Below are positions 27,430 through 41,508 of a DNA stretch of 64,000 nt, one piece after another. Source of the DNA: Trema orientale (lineage: Eukaryota > Streptophyta > Magnoliopsida > Rosales > Cannabaceae); NCBI GenBank assembly GCA_002914845.1, contig JXTC01000099.1, forward strand, positions 453,121 through 517,120, given 5' to 3'. The position numbers and the translations under genes are program-made. The notes below the pieces were generated by a model, which had not been told where the DNA came from, ran no database searches, and was given only the letters and a program-made list of their open reading frames with translations. Each line of letters begins with the position of its first letter. Position 1 is the stretch's first letter.

Positions 27430-28976
27430 GACGTTTTACATATAATACAATTATGTTTGATCCCTAAAATGGCATCATATTATCTTCTAGAATACGGTAT
27501 GCTCTTTTGAGTTTATTGGTACGGTAAAGTTACATGCTTTTTATTGGTTTTAAGGACAATGGGTCCCACAAATTTGAAGGGTTAATGATGCACAGGATTG
27601 TAACCGCTTTTTCTTCTGGTTACTCGCTTCTCACTCTAATTCAGATCTCTTGCTGTGAATTGATTCTTAATTTCTTCTATAGCTCTGGTAGCAACGTCCT
27701 CTATCTCTGCAAAGTTCTTTGTTGAAGCCATTCCCTTCTTAAATAAACTAAAGAATCTAGTTATAATTTTTTTAAAAATAAAAAAAATTGAAATTCGTTC
27801 GTTATCAGCCTCAATTTTCCCCAAGCCTCAATTTAAAAAAAAAAATAAATGTTTTCATCAAAAGACTTTTGTCTTTTTTTTTTTTTCTTTTTTTTTCTGG
27901 TAAGCTTGTAGTTATCATATTTGAAGGGTCAAAAAAAGGAGAAGGATTTATGTTGACGTACTCTGGGATAAAAATTGAACGTAATGTTCTTATTTTTGTG
28001 GACTGCGGTGGAGATCCTCAAGCACGGGCACACAACGAAGAAATGACAATTGTTGATTAGAAATTCATCTTCTTCTCATTAAAGAAAGGAAAAAAAAAAA
28101 AGAATCAGTTCAACCTCTCTTCTTCTACATTTTCATTATAAAATTCGAGAATTTCTACTCTAATTGATATTGAACTAGACTTTGGGTTTTCATCAGAAGA
28201 TCTGAGAAAACTTCGACTTTGATTATGTTCATTTGCTTGTGTACAATGAAACTTGGTTATTGTGTATACTGGGTTTAGTTGAAAAATGTGTACTTAACAT
28301 CGGCATTTAATTGAAACAAATGTGTAAAGCTCTGTGCAAGAGAGAGAGCAGCAAAAAGGAAGATTTACATACTCTACACGAGAGAAAAAAATGGACCACG
28401 AAGAGGTGAAAGCTAAAAGAAATTCTATTCCATGTGCCACGGCCTACGCCATATAACCTACAGCTTAGCATTTTTTAACCACGAGATCAAAATTACACAG
28501 TACATAAATAATACCATATCAATAAACGCAAAGAGCATACCGTATTCTAGAAGTCCCCATGTTATATATGCTGATTAACATTTTTCATCACCATCATATT
28601 CGCGTATACTTTATATAACCAGTCGAGTGTTTTTTTTTTTCTCTTTTTTTTTTTAAATCGTGTAACGATATTTTAATATTACTTTGGTTACTTTTAGGAG
28701 TCAGTACTGGGATTTTCCTAACTAAAATATTTTAATGCCTAAGGTGTTTCATGAGCACACTGCTCATATGGATGTTGTACCATTTAAAGATGTTCAGGAT
28801 TAGTGGGAGCTAGATTTTATGAGTTCTTTTGTGATAGACATATTTGTTATTTGATATCAATAAAGTGATGGTTTTCTTTATACTCTGAATTTATATTTTA
28901 TTTTCTTTCTATCTGCTGTTCTGCATAAAGTTACAGTTTTGCATAAAGAGAAAGACTAAGGTTGATTTGTTAGAAA
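27430..28976. other. Non-coding spacer upstream of the PPR gene
   Basis: No supported gene. The first few hundred bases should hold the minus-strand PPR promoter. Homology with the second duplicated block begins only at about 28977. Confidence 0.4.
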
Positions 28977-29354
28977 CCTTATGAAGCCGCTAGATTATAC
29001 ATGGTGGTCAACTTTGGGATTGAATCACAAGTGAATTGGCACTTACCATGATTCACACTAAATTCTGAATATAATATTATGAGTGGGTCGATATGTTGTA
29101 GCTCAAATTCAATATACGGCAAAAAATAGTACTCAAAATCTAACGAAATAATTCCAAAAATGTAACATTATCAGTGCTGTTCCTAGCTGCCTAGCTCTCC
29201 TATATTGCCTTTGTGGTATGCTTATTGCAAAGTAACAAAGAAAGAGAAGACAAGTAGTGACGAGCAAGACTCTAATATCTATTCCGATTTTATTTATCAA
29301 GCCAAAAGAGTTCTTTTCAAGGAAAAGAAAAAAGCCAACAAGAGTTTATCCAGT

Positions 29355-31656
<2,302 letters not shown>

Positions 31657-31699
31657 TATTTCTTTGGTTGCCTTTGGTGCTAACTTGGTTTAGATAATA

Positions 31700-31760
31700 A
31701 GTTATGTGTATGTATTTATGTTTATATATATATTTATGTTTATATAGAAGTTTTCAAGAC
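31700..31760 (-). promoter_or_regulatory. Core promoter region, reductase copy 1
   Basis: A TATATAAACATA-type motif lies on the minus strand at about 31726-31747, roughly 70-90 bases upstream of the ATG at 31656. It matches the TATA-like motif of the paralogue in position, and similar sequence (CTTCTATATA) precedes both. Confidence 0.5.
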
Positions 31761-32284
31761 GAAAAAGAAGATTAGTCAGCACAATTACACTGTTCTTAAT
31801 TCTCGAATCTTTGGAGAGTTTAAGGGTGGAAGAAAAATCAAAGCCGGACTATATGTATTGTAATAGATGATGTAAAATAAAAACTTAATTTGTCTTTGTT
31901 TTAAGGCTGAGATTGAAAAAGATATGGCAGGCCAAATATAGAACACTGTTTTGAGTAAAAATCAAGAACAAAACGTTGAGTTGAAACTTGAAACGACAAA
32001 AAGGGTATAACCTCGTGCAAGAAAATTGAGAAGAGCTTTGATGCTTTTCAGCGAAAAAAAATAATAATAATAATAATTAAAATGTGTCCTTACGGAAAAA
32101 TAGAATATATGGGAAAAAGTACAAGGACGACATATTTTATGTTTGAATTATAGTGACATCTACTGGACAAAAAATATTTACACCGACACTTTCCAGGCAA
32201 AATATAAGGGCTTCCTACAAAATTCCAGTCCAGAGTATCCGGATGGGCTGATTTTTTTTTTCTTTTGAAAAATCTTATCTTGAA

Positions 32285-32578
32285 AAAATTAGTTAGAAGT
32301 TACTTTTTCTTCCTTATTAATTAAATCTACCACCATACCACTTTTTTTATGAATTCTTGATAGGTTCTTGATGAATTCTTGACAATCTTGATAGATTCTT
32401 GATGGATTCTTGACAGATTCTTGACGTCGATGGTGATCTTGATGGATTCTTGATGCATTCCTGATGTATTCTTGATGAATTCTTGATTAATTCCTTTCCA
32501 AAAGTGGTAAAATCTAATGGTGGTGGTAAATTTAGTTAAACATTTGAAAAAAGTGGCAATTGCCTACTTAACCCAAAA
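32285..32578 (-). mobile_element. Second GAATCCATCAAGA-repeat element, inverted
   Basis: Read on the minus strand it follows the order of the element at 12613-13031: GTTAAGTAGGCAATTGCCAC, AAATGTTTAACTAAATTTACC, a tandem AAGAATYCATC array, then AAAGTGGTATGGTGG and TTTAATTAATAAGG. It is shorter because it has fewer internal units. It is absent from the corresponding flank of reductase copy 2, so it inserted after the duplication. Confidence 0.6.
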
Positions 32579-32606
32579 AAAATCTTGTATTGATTTAAAA
32601 GACTAT

Positions 32607-32966
32607 GGCCCCGTTTGTTTCGCCTATTTGAATGTGTGTATTTGAATGGAAATTGTGGAATGGATTATAATTGGAATGGAAGACATTTGAATGGAAAAAA
32701 TAGTGGAATGGGTTATAATTAGAATGAGAGTATTGGAATGGACCATTCAAAAACACCTCTTCCCCTCCATTCTCATCCAAGACACAAAAATCCATTCAAA
32801 TAGTTGATGTGACTGATGAACCATTTGAATGGAAAAACTAAATTGTTGAAACAAACACTCATTCTAAAAGACCATTTGAATGAAAAATTTAGAGTTGTTG
32901 AAACATACACCCATTCAAATGGATTTTCCATTCCAATGGAATGGAATGGGCGAACCAAACGGCCCC
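32607..32966 (-). mobile_element. 360-bp Tourist-like MITE upstream of reductase copy 1
   Basis: The ends read GGCCCCGTTTGTTTCGCC and, inverted, GGGGCCGTTTGGTTCGCC. It is flanked by TAT on both sides, a 3-bp duplication as in PIF/Harbinger elements. The interior is full of (A)TTTGAATGGA and TCCATTCAAAT motifs. The same element occurs in opposite orientation and at the same length at 48359-48718. Non-coding. Confidence 0.8.
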
Positions 32967-33300
32967 TATCACTTTTTAAAAGTTATATTAGAAAAATAAC
33001 ACTTTTAAAATATTTAGAAAAATATTATTTTGTCTTCAGAATTTGTATTTTTCAATGATACTTGCGGTAACTAGTTAGTTTACTTAGGGTAATCAATCCA
33101 GTTACTTGAAGTAACTGATCAAGTTACCTCAGATAACGCGGCTAGCTACTTTAAGTATCTCATCAATTAATAAAAAAATAGTATTTATCTAAATACTTTT
33201 ACAAGTGATATTTTTATAACTAAATCTGGGATTTTTATGAACAGTTTCAAATTCCAAGAATTTTTCAATTTTTTTGAAAAATTACCATTAAAATTTCTCA
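32967..33300. other. Non-coding insertion-like stretch
   Basis: It lies between the MITE and the point near 33.3 kb where homology with copy 2 resumes. It contains repeated AGTTAC/GTAACT motifs at 33067-33150. I could not define its ends. Confidence 0.35.
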
Positions 33301-34198
33301 AAAATAATAATTTAAAATAAAAAAATAACCTTAAAATAAAAAAATAACCTTGTTATTCTTAATATCATAAAAGGCAAGTATTGCTTTAAGAGTAATAGTT
33401 CATATTAAATGAAAAATTAATGTTCAAAAGTAAAATCTTAATTTAACTGATAGAAGAGTGTCCGTACATTTTTTTAAAATTTTAGGGGTATAAACAGAAA
33501 TAATTTTTGTTCAAGAAAGCGACACTTAAAATTTGATGTAACTCAAGAATGTAAATGTAAATATTAACCACAATACAAAATTTTATGTGGTGCTCGGTTA
33601 TGTGCTTGAAAGTCTTTTTTTTTTTTTTTAATTAAGAAACAAAAACAAACGAAAAACAGTTGAAAAGGCTGATTGTGAATAATTTGTCAATTTTGTGAGT
33701 GAGGACTCGGGACGGGAGGAATAATAAGTTGGTAAAGGAAGGGCCTTATTTGCAGATTTGCCCTTGTCTTTTGAATTAATGACATTTTTGTCCCGATTTT
33801 GCAAGGACCAAAGGCATGTACAAGTCAGTAGGGGCTTTTATGTTTTCTTTTAAATGGTTAAGAAATATATATATATATATATATATTAAGCCCCCACTCA
33901 ATTATATAAATATATTCAGTTTTTTTAGCTTAAATTGTATAGAAAATCCCACTAAAAATTAGAAAATTATTGAATAGCTCCCATAAAATAGATAAAGTAT
34001 AGTTATAGCCCCTACTAGACAAATTTATTGACTTCGTCCCTCTAATTTTGTATTGTTGGTTAAGAGTCAAGAGTTCAGTCAGATAAATAGATTAAATGAA
34101 ACCATCTGTTTAGCAAAAAAAAAAAAACATTTTTTGAAAAAATAAATAGAAGCATCGATAATTGTATTGTTTTTCCTTTTTCTTTTTGACCCAAAAAT

Positions 34199-34886
34199 TA
34201 ATTTTTAAAAGTAGTATTTTTCAAAATTAACCTTTTAATACAATACAAAACTAAATATAGTACTGCAAGACAGGTTTAAAACATAACATAATGATGAGAT
34301 TGGATGAGATGAAATTAATCCCATATTTGGTGCATGAATATGAAAGATTATAATAATCTACTTCAAAAATAGTATCCTTAAAAGGGGATAATTTTATCCT
34401 CTTGATAATTTGGATTGGGATGGATTAGGAATTTGCTTAAAAATAATAGAATGTTTTGAAGTGTAAAAAATGGTATTTTTCAAAATTCTTTTAAAAGTTA
34501 TATTTTTTTCTAAATTCAAATGGCAAAATAAGAATGACATTTTTCTAAATATCTAAAAGTGGTATTTTGTAAATATGTTTTTAAGAATGATATTTTTCCA
34601 AAATTGTGTTAAAAATAATCTTTTCCTAAATTAATTTTTAAAAACGATATTTTTCTAAATTAATCAAACCTCAAAGTTTGTTATTTAGTTAAAAATATTA
34701 AACACTCATTTTAATCGTATCCCAAGAAAAAGTAGCACACCAAACATAGAATAGGAGTCTTATGTTATCTACTTCAATCCTTTAAAATAATTTAATCCTA
34801 TTTTATTCAATCCTGCATACGGAACGAACAATTCAACCTAATATAATATATCACAATACAATACAATATGACGCACCAAACGTGAA
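34199..34886. other. MITE-like debris
   Basis: The stretch is dense in GTGGTATTTTTCAAAA-type repeats and ends in AATACAATACAATATGACG and CACCAAACGTG, related to the right end of the element at 16374-16908. A left boundary could not be fixed. Confidence 0.4.
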
Positions 34887-34995
34887 CTCAATAAGAGTGT
34901 TATTCCCAAAAAGTTCATCACTCTAACCAAATTTAACGACATGGACATGCAACAAACGACCAATAATAAGCTTCGTCGTACCTGGGACAAGAATA
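34887..34995 (-). pseudogene. Fragment of the nearby PPR gene
   Basis: About 109 bp starting CTCAATAAGAG and including CCAAATTTAACGACATGG and CCAATAATAAGCTTCGTCG match 26920-27027 inside the PPR coding sequence with scattered differences. The fragment covers only about 36 codons, contains changes that alter the protein, and is not part of any frame here. It is a copied gene fragment about 8 kb from its likely source. Confidence 0.88.
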
Positions 34996-35572
34996 AAATC
35001 AAGATCATTCACAGGGATTAACCTCAATTCCAATATAAATAACAACTAATATGATTTACTTAATATCTTGTAATAATTTATGCGTATAAACACAAAAATA
35101 CCAAAAATATTTCAGGTATTGAATTTCTCTTACCTTAATTCTTAAACAAGACTGGCGATTAAAGAGACTAAAATTCGGAAAATAGAGAGACCTTTGGAGA
35201 GAGAAACAAAGAAGTGAAATGAGAGAGAGAGAGAGAGAAAGAAGAGTCGATTTTCGTCACATCTGATAAAGATCAAGCCTCTAGCTTAAAAAAATGGTGG
35301 TTTTCAGCGATCAAGCTAAAATCTAGAGAGAGAACGAGCTCGTGAGAAGTAGAGATAAAGATGTAAAGGAAAGAGGACATGAAATAGTTAAAAGAAGGGC
35401 AGTATTGGAAATAACTAAAATAATTATTACCTTTTAGAAACGGACATAATGTAAATTCAAAAGAGATAAAACGGACATATATTAACTCACTTAAAAAAAA
35501 CTGTCATCTATTAATACCACATAAAAAAAACGGACATTCCTTATAAAAGCTCATTTCCTTGACTAAAACATT
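34996..35572. other. Non-coding, GA-rich stretch
   Basis: It contains a GA microsatellite at about 35218-35240 and several AAACGGACAT-type repeats at 35440-35540. No gene seen. Confidence 0.4.
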
Positions 35573-38183
35573 GGGTTTTTAAGGCTATTACCGATAAAAC
35601 ATATAAAAAATTACAAATATACGGTCAAAAGATAAAAGCAATTTTCGTACGGTATGTGATTGGTATTTTTGAAAAAACAAGTCAAAAAACACGGTGGCAG
35701 ATATGTAAATAAAACAAACTTTTTGAATAGCATTTATTATGTACGGATCATGAAATAAAACCATGAAATTAGCTAGTATATTATATTATATATTCCCTTA
35801 GTGGGTTTGTGTTAGGCATATCCCTTTGTATTTTATTTTTCGTTCTTTTTTTATTATTTTTTCCCCTTTTCTTGTTTTCTTTTCTTTTCTTTTTTTTTAA
35901 ATTCTTTTGCTATTTTCAGCACTTTTTTTTCTTCCAATTAAACCATTCTCCTCCCCTTTTCCCCCCACCTTTTTTTCCCTTTTTCTCCATTTTATTTTTT
36001 TTCCCTTACACCTTTTATTCTCATGTGGATGCGAGGTACTATTTTTTTTTTTTGTTGCCAGTGACTAGTGACATGAGAGGGACAAGTAACCGTTAATCAT
36101 ATTAATGATTGATAACTAGAGAAACTAGTAACTATTACCAAATAAGTAACCAAATTGATTAATGGTAACCAGCAACCAAATTAGTCTTGTATGGAAACAA
36201 AAACTAGTAACCAGTAATCAGCTTAGTAAATGATAACTGGATTCGTTACTGGTAGTTATTCGAATAGTAATTGATTACCAGTTAGATTTGGTAACCAATA
36301 ATAAGTCCTTATACATTAAACTATGTAACTATAAATATCAATACATTACACATATGAGCAATTTACAAAAATAAAATAAAATAATGTGTAATAATTAATC
36401 ACAACAATTCCTCTAATTAATATTAAATTGCATGAATTTTTCAAGTTAAATAAGATGGAAAAATTGATATGAAAAAATTTTAACGTTCTATACATTTGTT
36501 CAAAAATTTTATACATTTGATATATTACTACTTAAGATAGAAATTGATAACAATGTTAGATAGTTCTGCAAGAAAAAGATTAGTTTGGAAATTAGCAATA
36601 GTTATTGGTAACCAGTAACCTGTGAAGGACTAGTAGCCAGTAACCAATGAAAACTTGTAACCTGTGCGGGACTAGTAATCAGTAACTAATGGAAACTTGT
36701 AACCTACGAGGGATAGGTAATCATAACCAATGGAAACTAGTAATAGTTTTTAGTAGCCTATATAAGACTAACCTATGAGGGACTGATAAAAGTGACCAGT
36801 AATCAATGGAAACTAGTAATGGTTACTAGTCTGTGAAAGACTAGCAACAGTAATCAGATTCATTACCAGTAACAAAAATAAAAACTAGTAACCAGTAACT
36901 TGTGAGGGACTAGTAACCAGTAACTAATGGAAACTTATAATCTATGAGGAGCTAGTAACCAGTAACCAATAGAAACTAGTAACTTGTATAAGACTAATTT
37001 ATGAGGGACTAGTAATAGTAACCAATGGAAACTAGTAATGGTTACTAGTAACCTTTAAAAGACTGGTAATCATAACCAGATTCATTCCCTGTAATAAGAC
37101 TAGAAAGTGGTGACCAGTAACCAATTTAGTGACCAGAATAACCAGTAATGCAGTAATTAGATTGGTAATTGGTAGTTAATAATTAAATTCAGTGTCCAAT
37201 ATCTAGGGTAACTAGTAACCATCATAAGATTAGAAATTGGTAACAAGTTAACCAAATTGGTAACCATAATAACCAGTAGTGCAGTAATCAAATTGGTAAT
37301 TAGTACCTAGTAATTAAATTCAGTATCCAACATCTAAAGTAACTAGTAACCAAATTGGTCACTCTATCTGTGTGTATTTTTTTTTTTTTTTTTTGAGAAA
37401 CTAGTGACTAATCTTGTAATTAGTAATTACTAGAAGCCAAAATAGCAACTTCCTGATAACCATATTGTCAGTCACGAATCTTGTAATTGGCAATTAGTTT
37501 GGAATATTGTTAACCAATTTGATAACTTTTGTATGACTGGATAACCGGTCTTGTAAATAGTAACCAATATCTATAGTACCTGGTAACTAGATTAACTAGA
37601 AACAATATTATTATTAGCAAGTAGATTCTTTACCACTTGTAACTAAAGTAAGTAAGATATGGTTACTGGTATCCAAATTGGTCACTAGACCATTAACTAG
37701 TTTCAAAACCACTAATTAGTATCTAGTAATAATTACTAACTAAACTAGTTAATGGTGACAAATTAGCCTCAATTTACTAGAAACTAGTAATCAATTTAAA
37801 TAAAAAGAAAAAAATAAAAAGGCAAAAAACCAAAAAAAAAAAAGGATAAAGAAAATGAAAAAAAAAATGTAAGAGAAAAGATAAATGAAGGATATTTCAT
37901 GCAAAGTAAAAGGAAAATAAAAAGAAAAAAGCTGCAAAATTTAAATGGAAAAGTGAGAACAAAGGATCGAAATATTGACCTAACAAAACAATTATGTCAT
38001 TCCAAACTACCAGGCCATTTGGCTTTGAGGCTTTAATTTTCCACTTTTTCCATTTATAATTGTGCAAACTTTTTCACTATGTTTTTCAAAAATGTCAACC
38101 GCATACCGCATGGAAGCTGAATATTTTGAGTGACCGTATATATGTAATTTTTTTCTCTTTTCACCGTAAAACTCCCAAATGCT
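35573..38183. mobile_element. 2.6-kb Mutator-type element carrying a minisatellite
   Basis: An exact 10-bp duplication CTAAAACATT (35563-35572 and 38184-38193) flanks it, within the 9-10 bp typical of Mutator-like elements. Long imperfect TIRs are visible: left AAAAAATTACAAATATACGG followed by CGGTATGTGATTGG and TATTTTTGAAAAAAC; right, reverse-complemented, AAAAAATTACATATATACGG, CGGTATGCGGTTGA and CATTTTTGAAAAAC. The arms are roughly 130 bp or more. No transposase is seen. Most of the interior is the tandem array described separately. Confidence 0.85.
36060..37800. repeat. Degenerate ACTAGTAACCAGTAACC minisatellite
   Basis: About 1.7 kb are built almost entirely from short words such as ACTAGTAACC, CAGTAACCAAT and GGAAACTTGTAACC. 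The best-preserved part (about 36600-37060) shows a higher-order unit near 42 bp: GAAACTTGTAACCTGTG, then AGGGACTAGTAACC, then AGTAACTAATG. It degenerates toward both ends. It is wholly internal to the Mutator-type element. Confidence 0.85.
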
Positions 38184-38825
38184 CTAAAACATTTGACATT
38201 TCGGTTTCAAGCTACAAACCTTGTGAAGCTCACTAGATCCTACAAGATGGTCAACTTTAGCATTGAATTATAAGTGACTTGGCACTTAACATGATCATTC
38301 ACATTAAATCCTAAATATGATATTTTGTGGTGGTTAATAGGATTCATGTAGCTCAAATTCTATATACGTCATTAAATAAATATAAGTGTGTAACAATAGT
38401 ACTCTTCCTAGCTGCCTAGCTCTCCTATATGCCTTTGTTGTATGTTTATTGCAAAGTAACAAAGAAAGTAAAGACAGGAAGTGTTGAAAAAACTTTGAAA
38501 ATTAGCAATTGGTAGTATTTTTAAAATTTATTTTTCTTGAAAAATTAACAACAATTTTTTAATTAAACGACACAGTGGAAAACACAAACAGGAACATATA
38601 TAACAACATACTAAAATCTTGTGTAGAAATTTTTTTTTCTTATAGATATTAGATGAACAATTGTATGACTCCAACCCCCAATTGATCTTCCGGTCTATTC
38701 TTGTGCATAGTCACATAAGAGCGTGGTCTCTAAATGTTACGCATGAAAAGATCAAAACAATGACTGCATTTAATTCACAAATAAATCTAAGAAAATCGAA
38801 TTGAATTTTCACTCATCTTTGTGAA

Positions 38826-40191
38826 TAGGGCCGGCTCCAGGACTAAGCAACTAATGCACTTGCATAGAGCCTCTTAAGAGTCAAGGCCCAATTAAAAAAA
38901 ATTACTTACTAAATAGTAAAATATAAGTTTAAGGCCTGAAATTGAGAAAAATTAATTAATAATTATGTGTAAATACTATCACCTCAATCTAATCCACATA
39001 CCACGTTTAAATTTTGATATATAAAAGGAATATATCTTTTTCCAAAAAAAAAAGAATATATCTTGTTTAATTGTGTGATTCAATAATAAATTTATAATTA
39101 GGTTTTTAAATTTAAGATAAAGAAAATAAATCCCTTTTTTAAATTTCACAAAAAAAGGAACTTCTCCATGTACCCATTTTCTTCTTATAAAAAAAAAAAA
39201 AAGAATGTGGTATTTTCTTTTTGTAACTGTACGAGTGCTACTGAAAATTTTCTGAAATGTTAACTATAACTTTTCACACTCTCTCAAAATTCAAAATTCA
39301 TTACTGTTTTTTTCTTAAATAAGTTCTGGACGATGGATCTACTCTAAATAATTTCAAGTTCAATTCTTTATTTCTTGTATTTTTGAAATTTATATTACAT
39401 TAATTAATCTTGTTTCTTTTATTTTTGAAATTTATATTACGTTAATTCTTCTTGTTTCTTATAATTTTTTATATTTATATTACATTTTTTTTGTTATTGT
39501 TGTTCTTCTTAAGATTATATTTTTGTTATTTTTTGGTGTTTATCTTCTACTTGATTTAATTATCAATACTAGTAATAATGAAAAAAAAGTCGCATAGAAA
39601 AAATTGAAGTTGTTAGATGATAATAATCTAAAAATTTAGTGTCCCAATTTTGAGCACATCTCAAAACATGGTGAGATCCAAAACATGGTAAGGTTTCATG
39701 ATATTGATGACTTAGATTTATTTTCTCAACTAAGAATACTAAGAATAATTTTTCAAAAGAAAAAAACTAATTATATATATAGCTCATAGAATTTGAATGG
39801 TTGATTCCCCTCGAGGTTCTTAAAAAAAATATATATATATATATAGATTGCCAATCCAGTAGGTATTTTTTTTTTAACCTATGTGTAGGTATTTATTTTT
39901 TAGCCATTGGATCATCATCTAATGGTGATCCAATGGCTATAATGAAGTGCATGAAAAGACGTGCATCATTAATTTTATTTCTCTATCTTACTTTTTAATA
40001 TAAAAAAATGTGCCAGAAAAATTTTCATTGGCCAAAATGATACCTATGCATAGGTAAAAAAAAAATATCTACTGAATTGGTGCCCATATATATATATATA
40101 TATAATTGAACGAATGAATGATTTAGATATATTTTACAAGGTGTCTGTACAAGTTTTGCCTAAGGTTTCAACCTATATAGAGACGACCCTG
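38826..40191. mobile_element. Decayed hAT transposon
   Basis: An exact 8-bp duplication TTTGTGAA (38818-38825 and 40192-40199) flanks the element, as in hAT. TIRs are TAGGGCCGGCTC and, inverted, CAGGGTCGTCTC. A trace of transposase-like sequence remains at about 39580-39750 (phrases resembling KKSHRKKLKLLD and a final DDLDLFSQLRIL, recalling TTF/MYM-type zinc-finger hAT proteins). The rest is AT-rich with internal repeats of about 55 bp at 39370-39500. It sits inside the LTR-derived insertion. Confidence 0.85.
39851..40082. mobile_element. MITE nested in the hAT element
   Basis: Terminal inverted repeats of about 40 bp: left CCAATCCAGTAGGTATTTTT leading to ACCTATGTGTAGGTA; right, reverse-complemented, CCAATTCAGTAGATATTTTT leading to ACCTATGCATAGGTA. 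The centre holds a second palindrome (AGCCATTGGATCATC / GATCCAATGGCT). It lies within TA-rich sequence, so a TA duplication is possible but not provable. Confidence 0.7.
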
Positions 40192-40273
40192 TTTGTGAAT
40201 TCCTTCTCTCTAAAAAACTGACAAAATTTCAGTACAGTTTCTGTCACTTGTAATAGAGGTATCTAGAGTGTCT

Positions 40274-40377
40274 TTTTTTTTTTTTAATTAAAGTGGGGCT
40301 TAACTAATGACCTCCACTTATTACAAATTAAAGAAAAATACCTATTACTACCCAATCCCCATCCCATCCTATTAGGG
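40274..40377 (-). mobile_element. Short retroposon with 17-bp target duplication
   Basis: A 104-bp insert is flanked by the exact 17-bp direct repeat AGGTATCTAGAGTGTCT (40257-40273 and 40378-40394). It begins on the plus strand with a T run, which is a 3' poly-A tail on the minus strand. The long duplication and tail are the marks of LINE-driven retroposition: a SINE or a 5'-truncated LINE. It carries no frame. Confidence 0.8.
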
Positions 40378-41508
40378 AGGTATCTAGAGTGTCTTATTTA
40401 TAGAGGAAGCAAGATACAAACGGGCAACTACTAGGAGTGTCACACACCATAGTCCGTGTAACTGTAGGCATGTGGCGTCCAATTCCACTGGCCAAATTCG
40501 GCTAGTGATAGGAGTTCGGTAATTTCTATTGCCCATTTTCACCTCTTGTAATATTTAACTATCCACTATTATTTTTTCTGTTTTAACAATTAATCAAATA
40601 TTACCTTATCAATTTTTCTTTGATTTGTTAACATCCAATTAACTATAATTAGAATGACTATCTAATTATGTCTAAATCAGCAATAGGAATCTCTATCAAT
40701 CTTTTTTTCGAAAACTGGCGTATTCCATAGAATGAAACTTTTTCACTATTTGGAGTTCCAAGTTTTCAGATTAATGGGAAAGTTAAAGAGGGTAATATGA
40801 TTGTCCGGCAACCTGAGTAACTGTTTTTGGTTGTGCACTATAATGTTGTCCATGATTCCTGAGAATGCTGGAAAATTATGTTTAGTTGTGCATGGGAATG
40901 TGTATTTTTAATTTGTTAGAAATACCATAAATAATTAATTTTGGCTGTTTTATACATAAATTAACAAATAATTTTTGAAAATACTATATATTTTAACAAA
41001 ATAATAATAATATTTATTTTCTTGAAAAATAATATGAGGTAACTATAATAATTCATAATTATTTGAAAAAAAAATTATCTACGAGAACATATTATAAATT
41101 CCTCTAATTTTATGTTTACATACACAAGTACATTTGTCCATCACTCCTTCAAAAGCTAAGCAAATATATCCTAACTTGAAAATAAAAAATAAAAAAATTA
41201 CAAGTTTTGAGTGTACAACTACAGAACACAGAAAAACAAAGAAAACAAGGAATATATAAATCTGAGAAAATCTATTCCAATTGAGAGCCCAGTTGCTCTC
41301 CACCCCTTTGTATATTCCACTAGTTTTTGTGCCTTTAGATAGGAATATTTGCTGGTACCTAGCACAAATATGATGCAAAATATTGGAAAAGTCATATTCA
41401 CACAAGCAACTTTCAAATTGGCTAAAATTGACTACAATTTCAAATTAGCATACCCAAGAATAATCTCCACACTCTTACGTACAGTTCTTCTCCGCAAACA
41501 ACTCAAAG

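Noticed and set aside
35809-36096. 95-codon frame rich in phenylalanine and leucine
   Set aside because: It is the translation of a poly-pyrimidine stretch inside the Mutator-type element.
36060-37800. CRISPR-like array or centromeric satellite
   Set aside because: There are no unique spacers, the units are contiguous and degenerate, and the array is enclosed by transposon TIRs. The genome is a plant's, so CRISPR does not apply.
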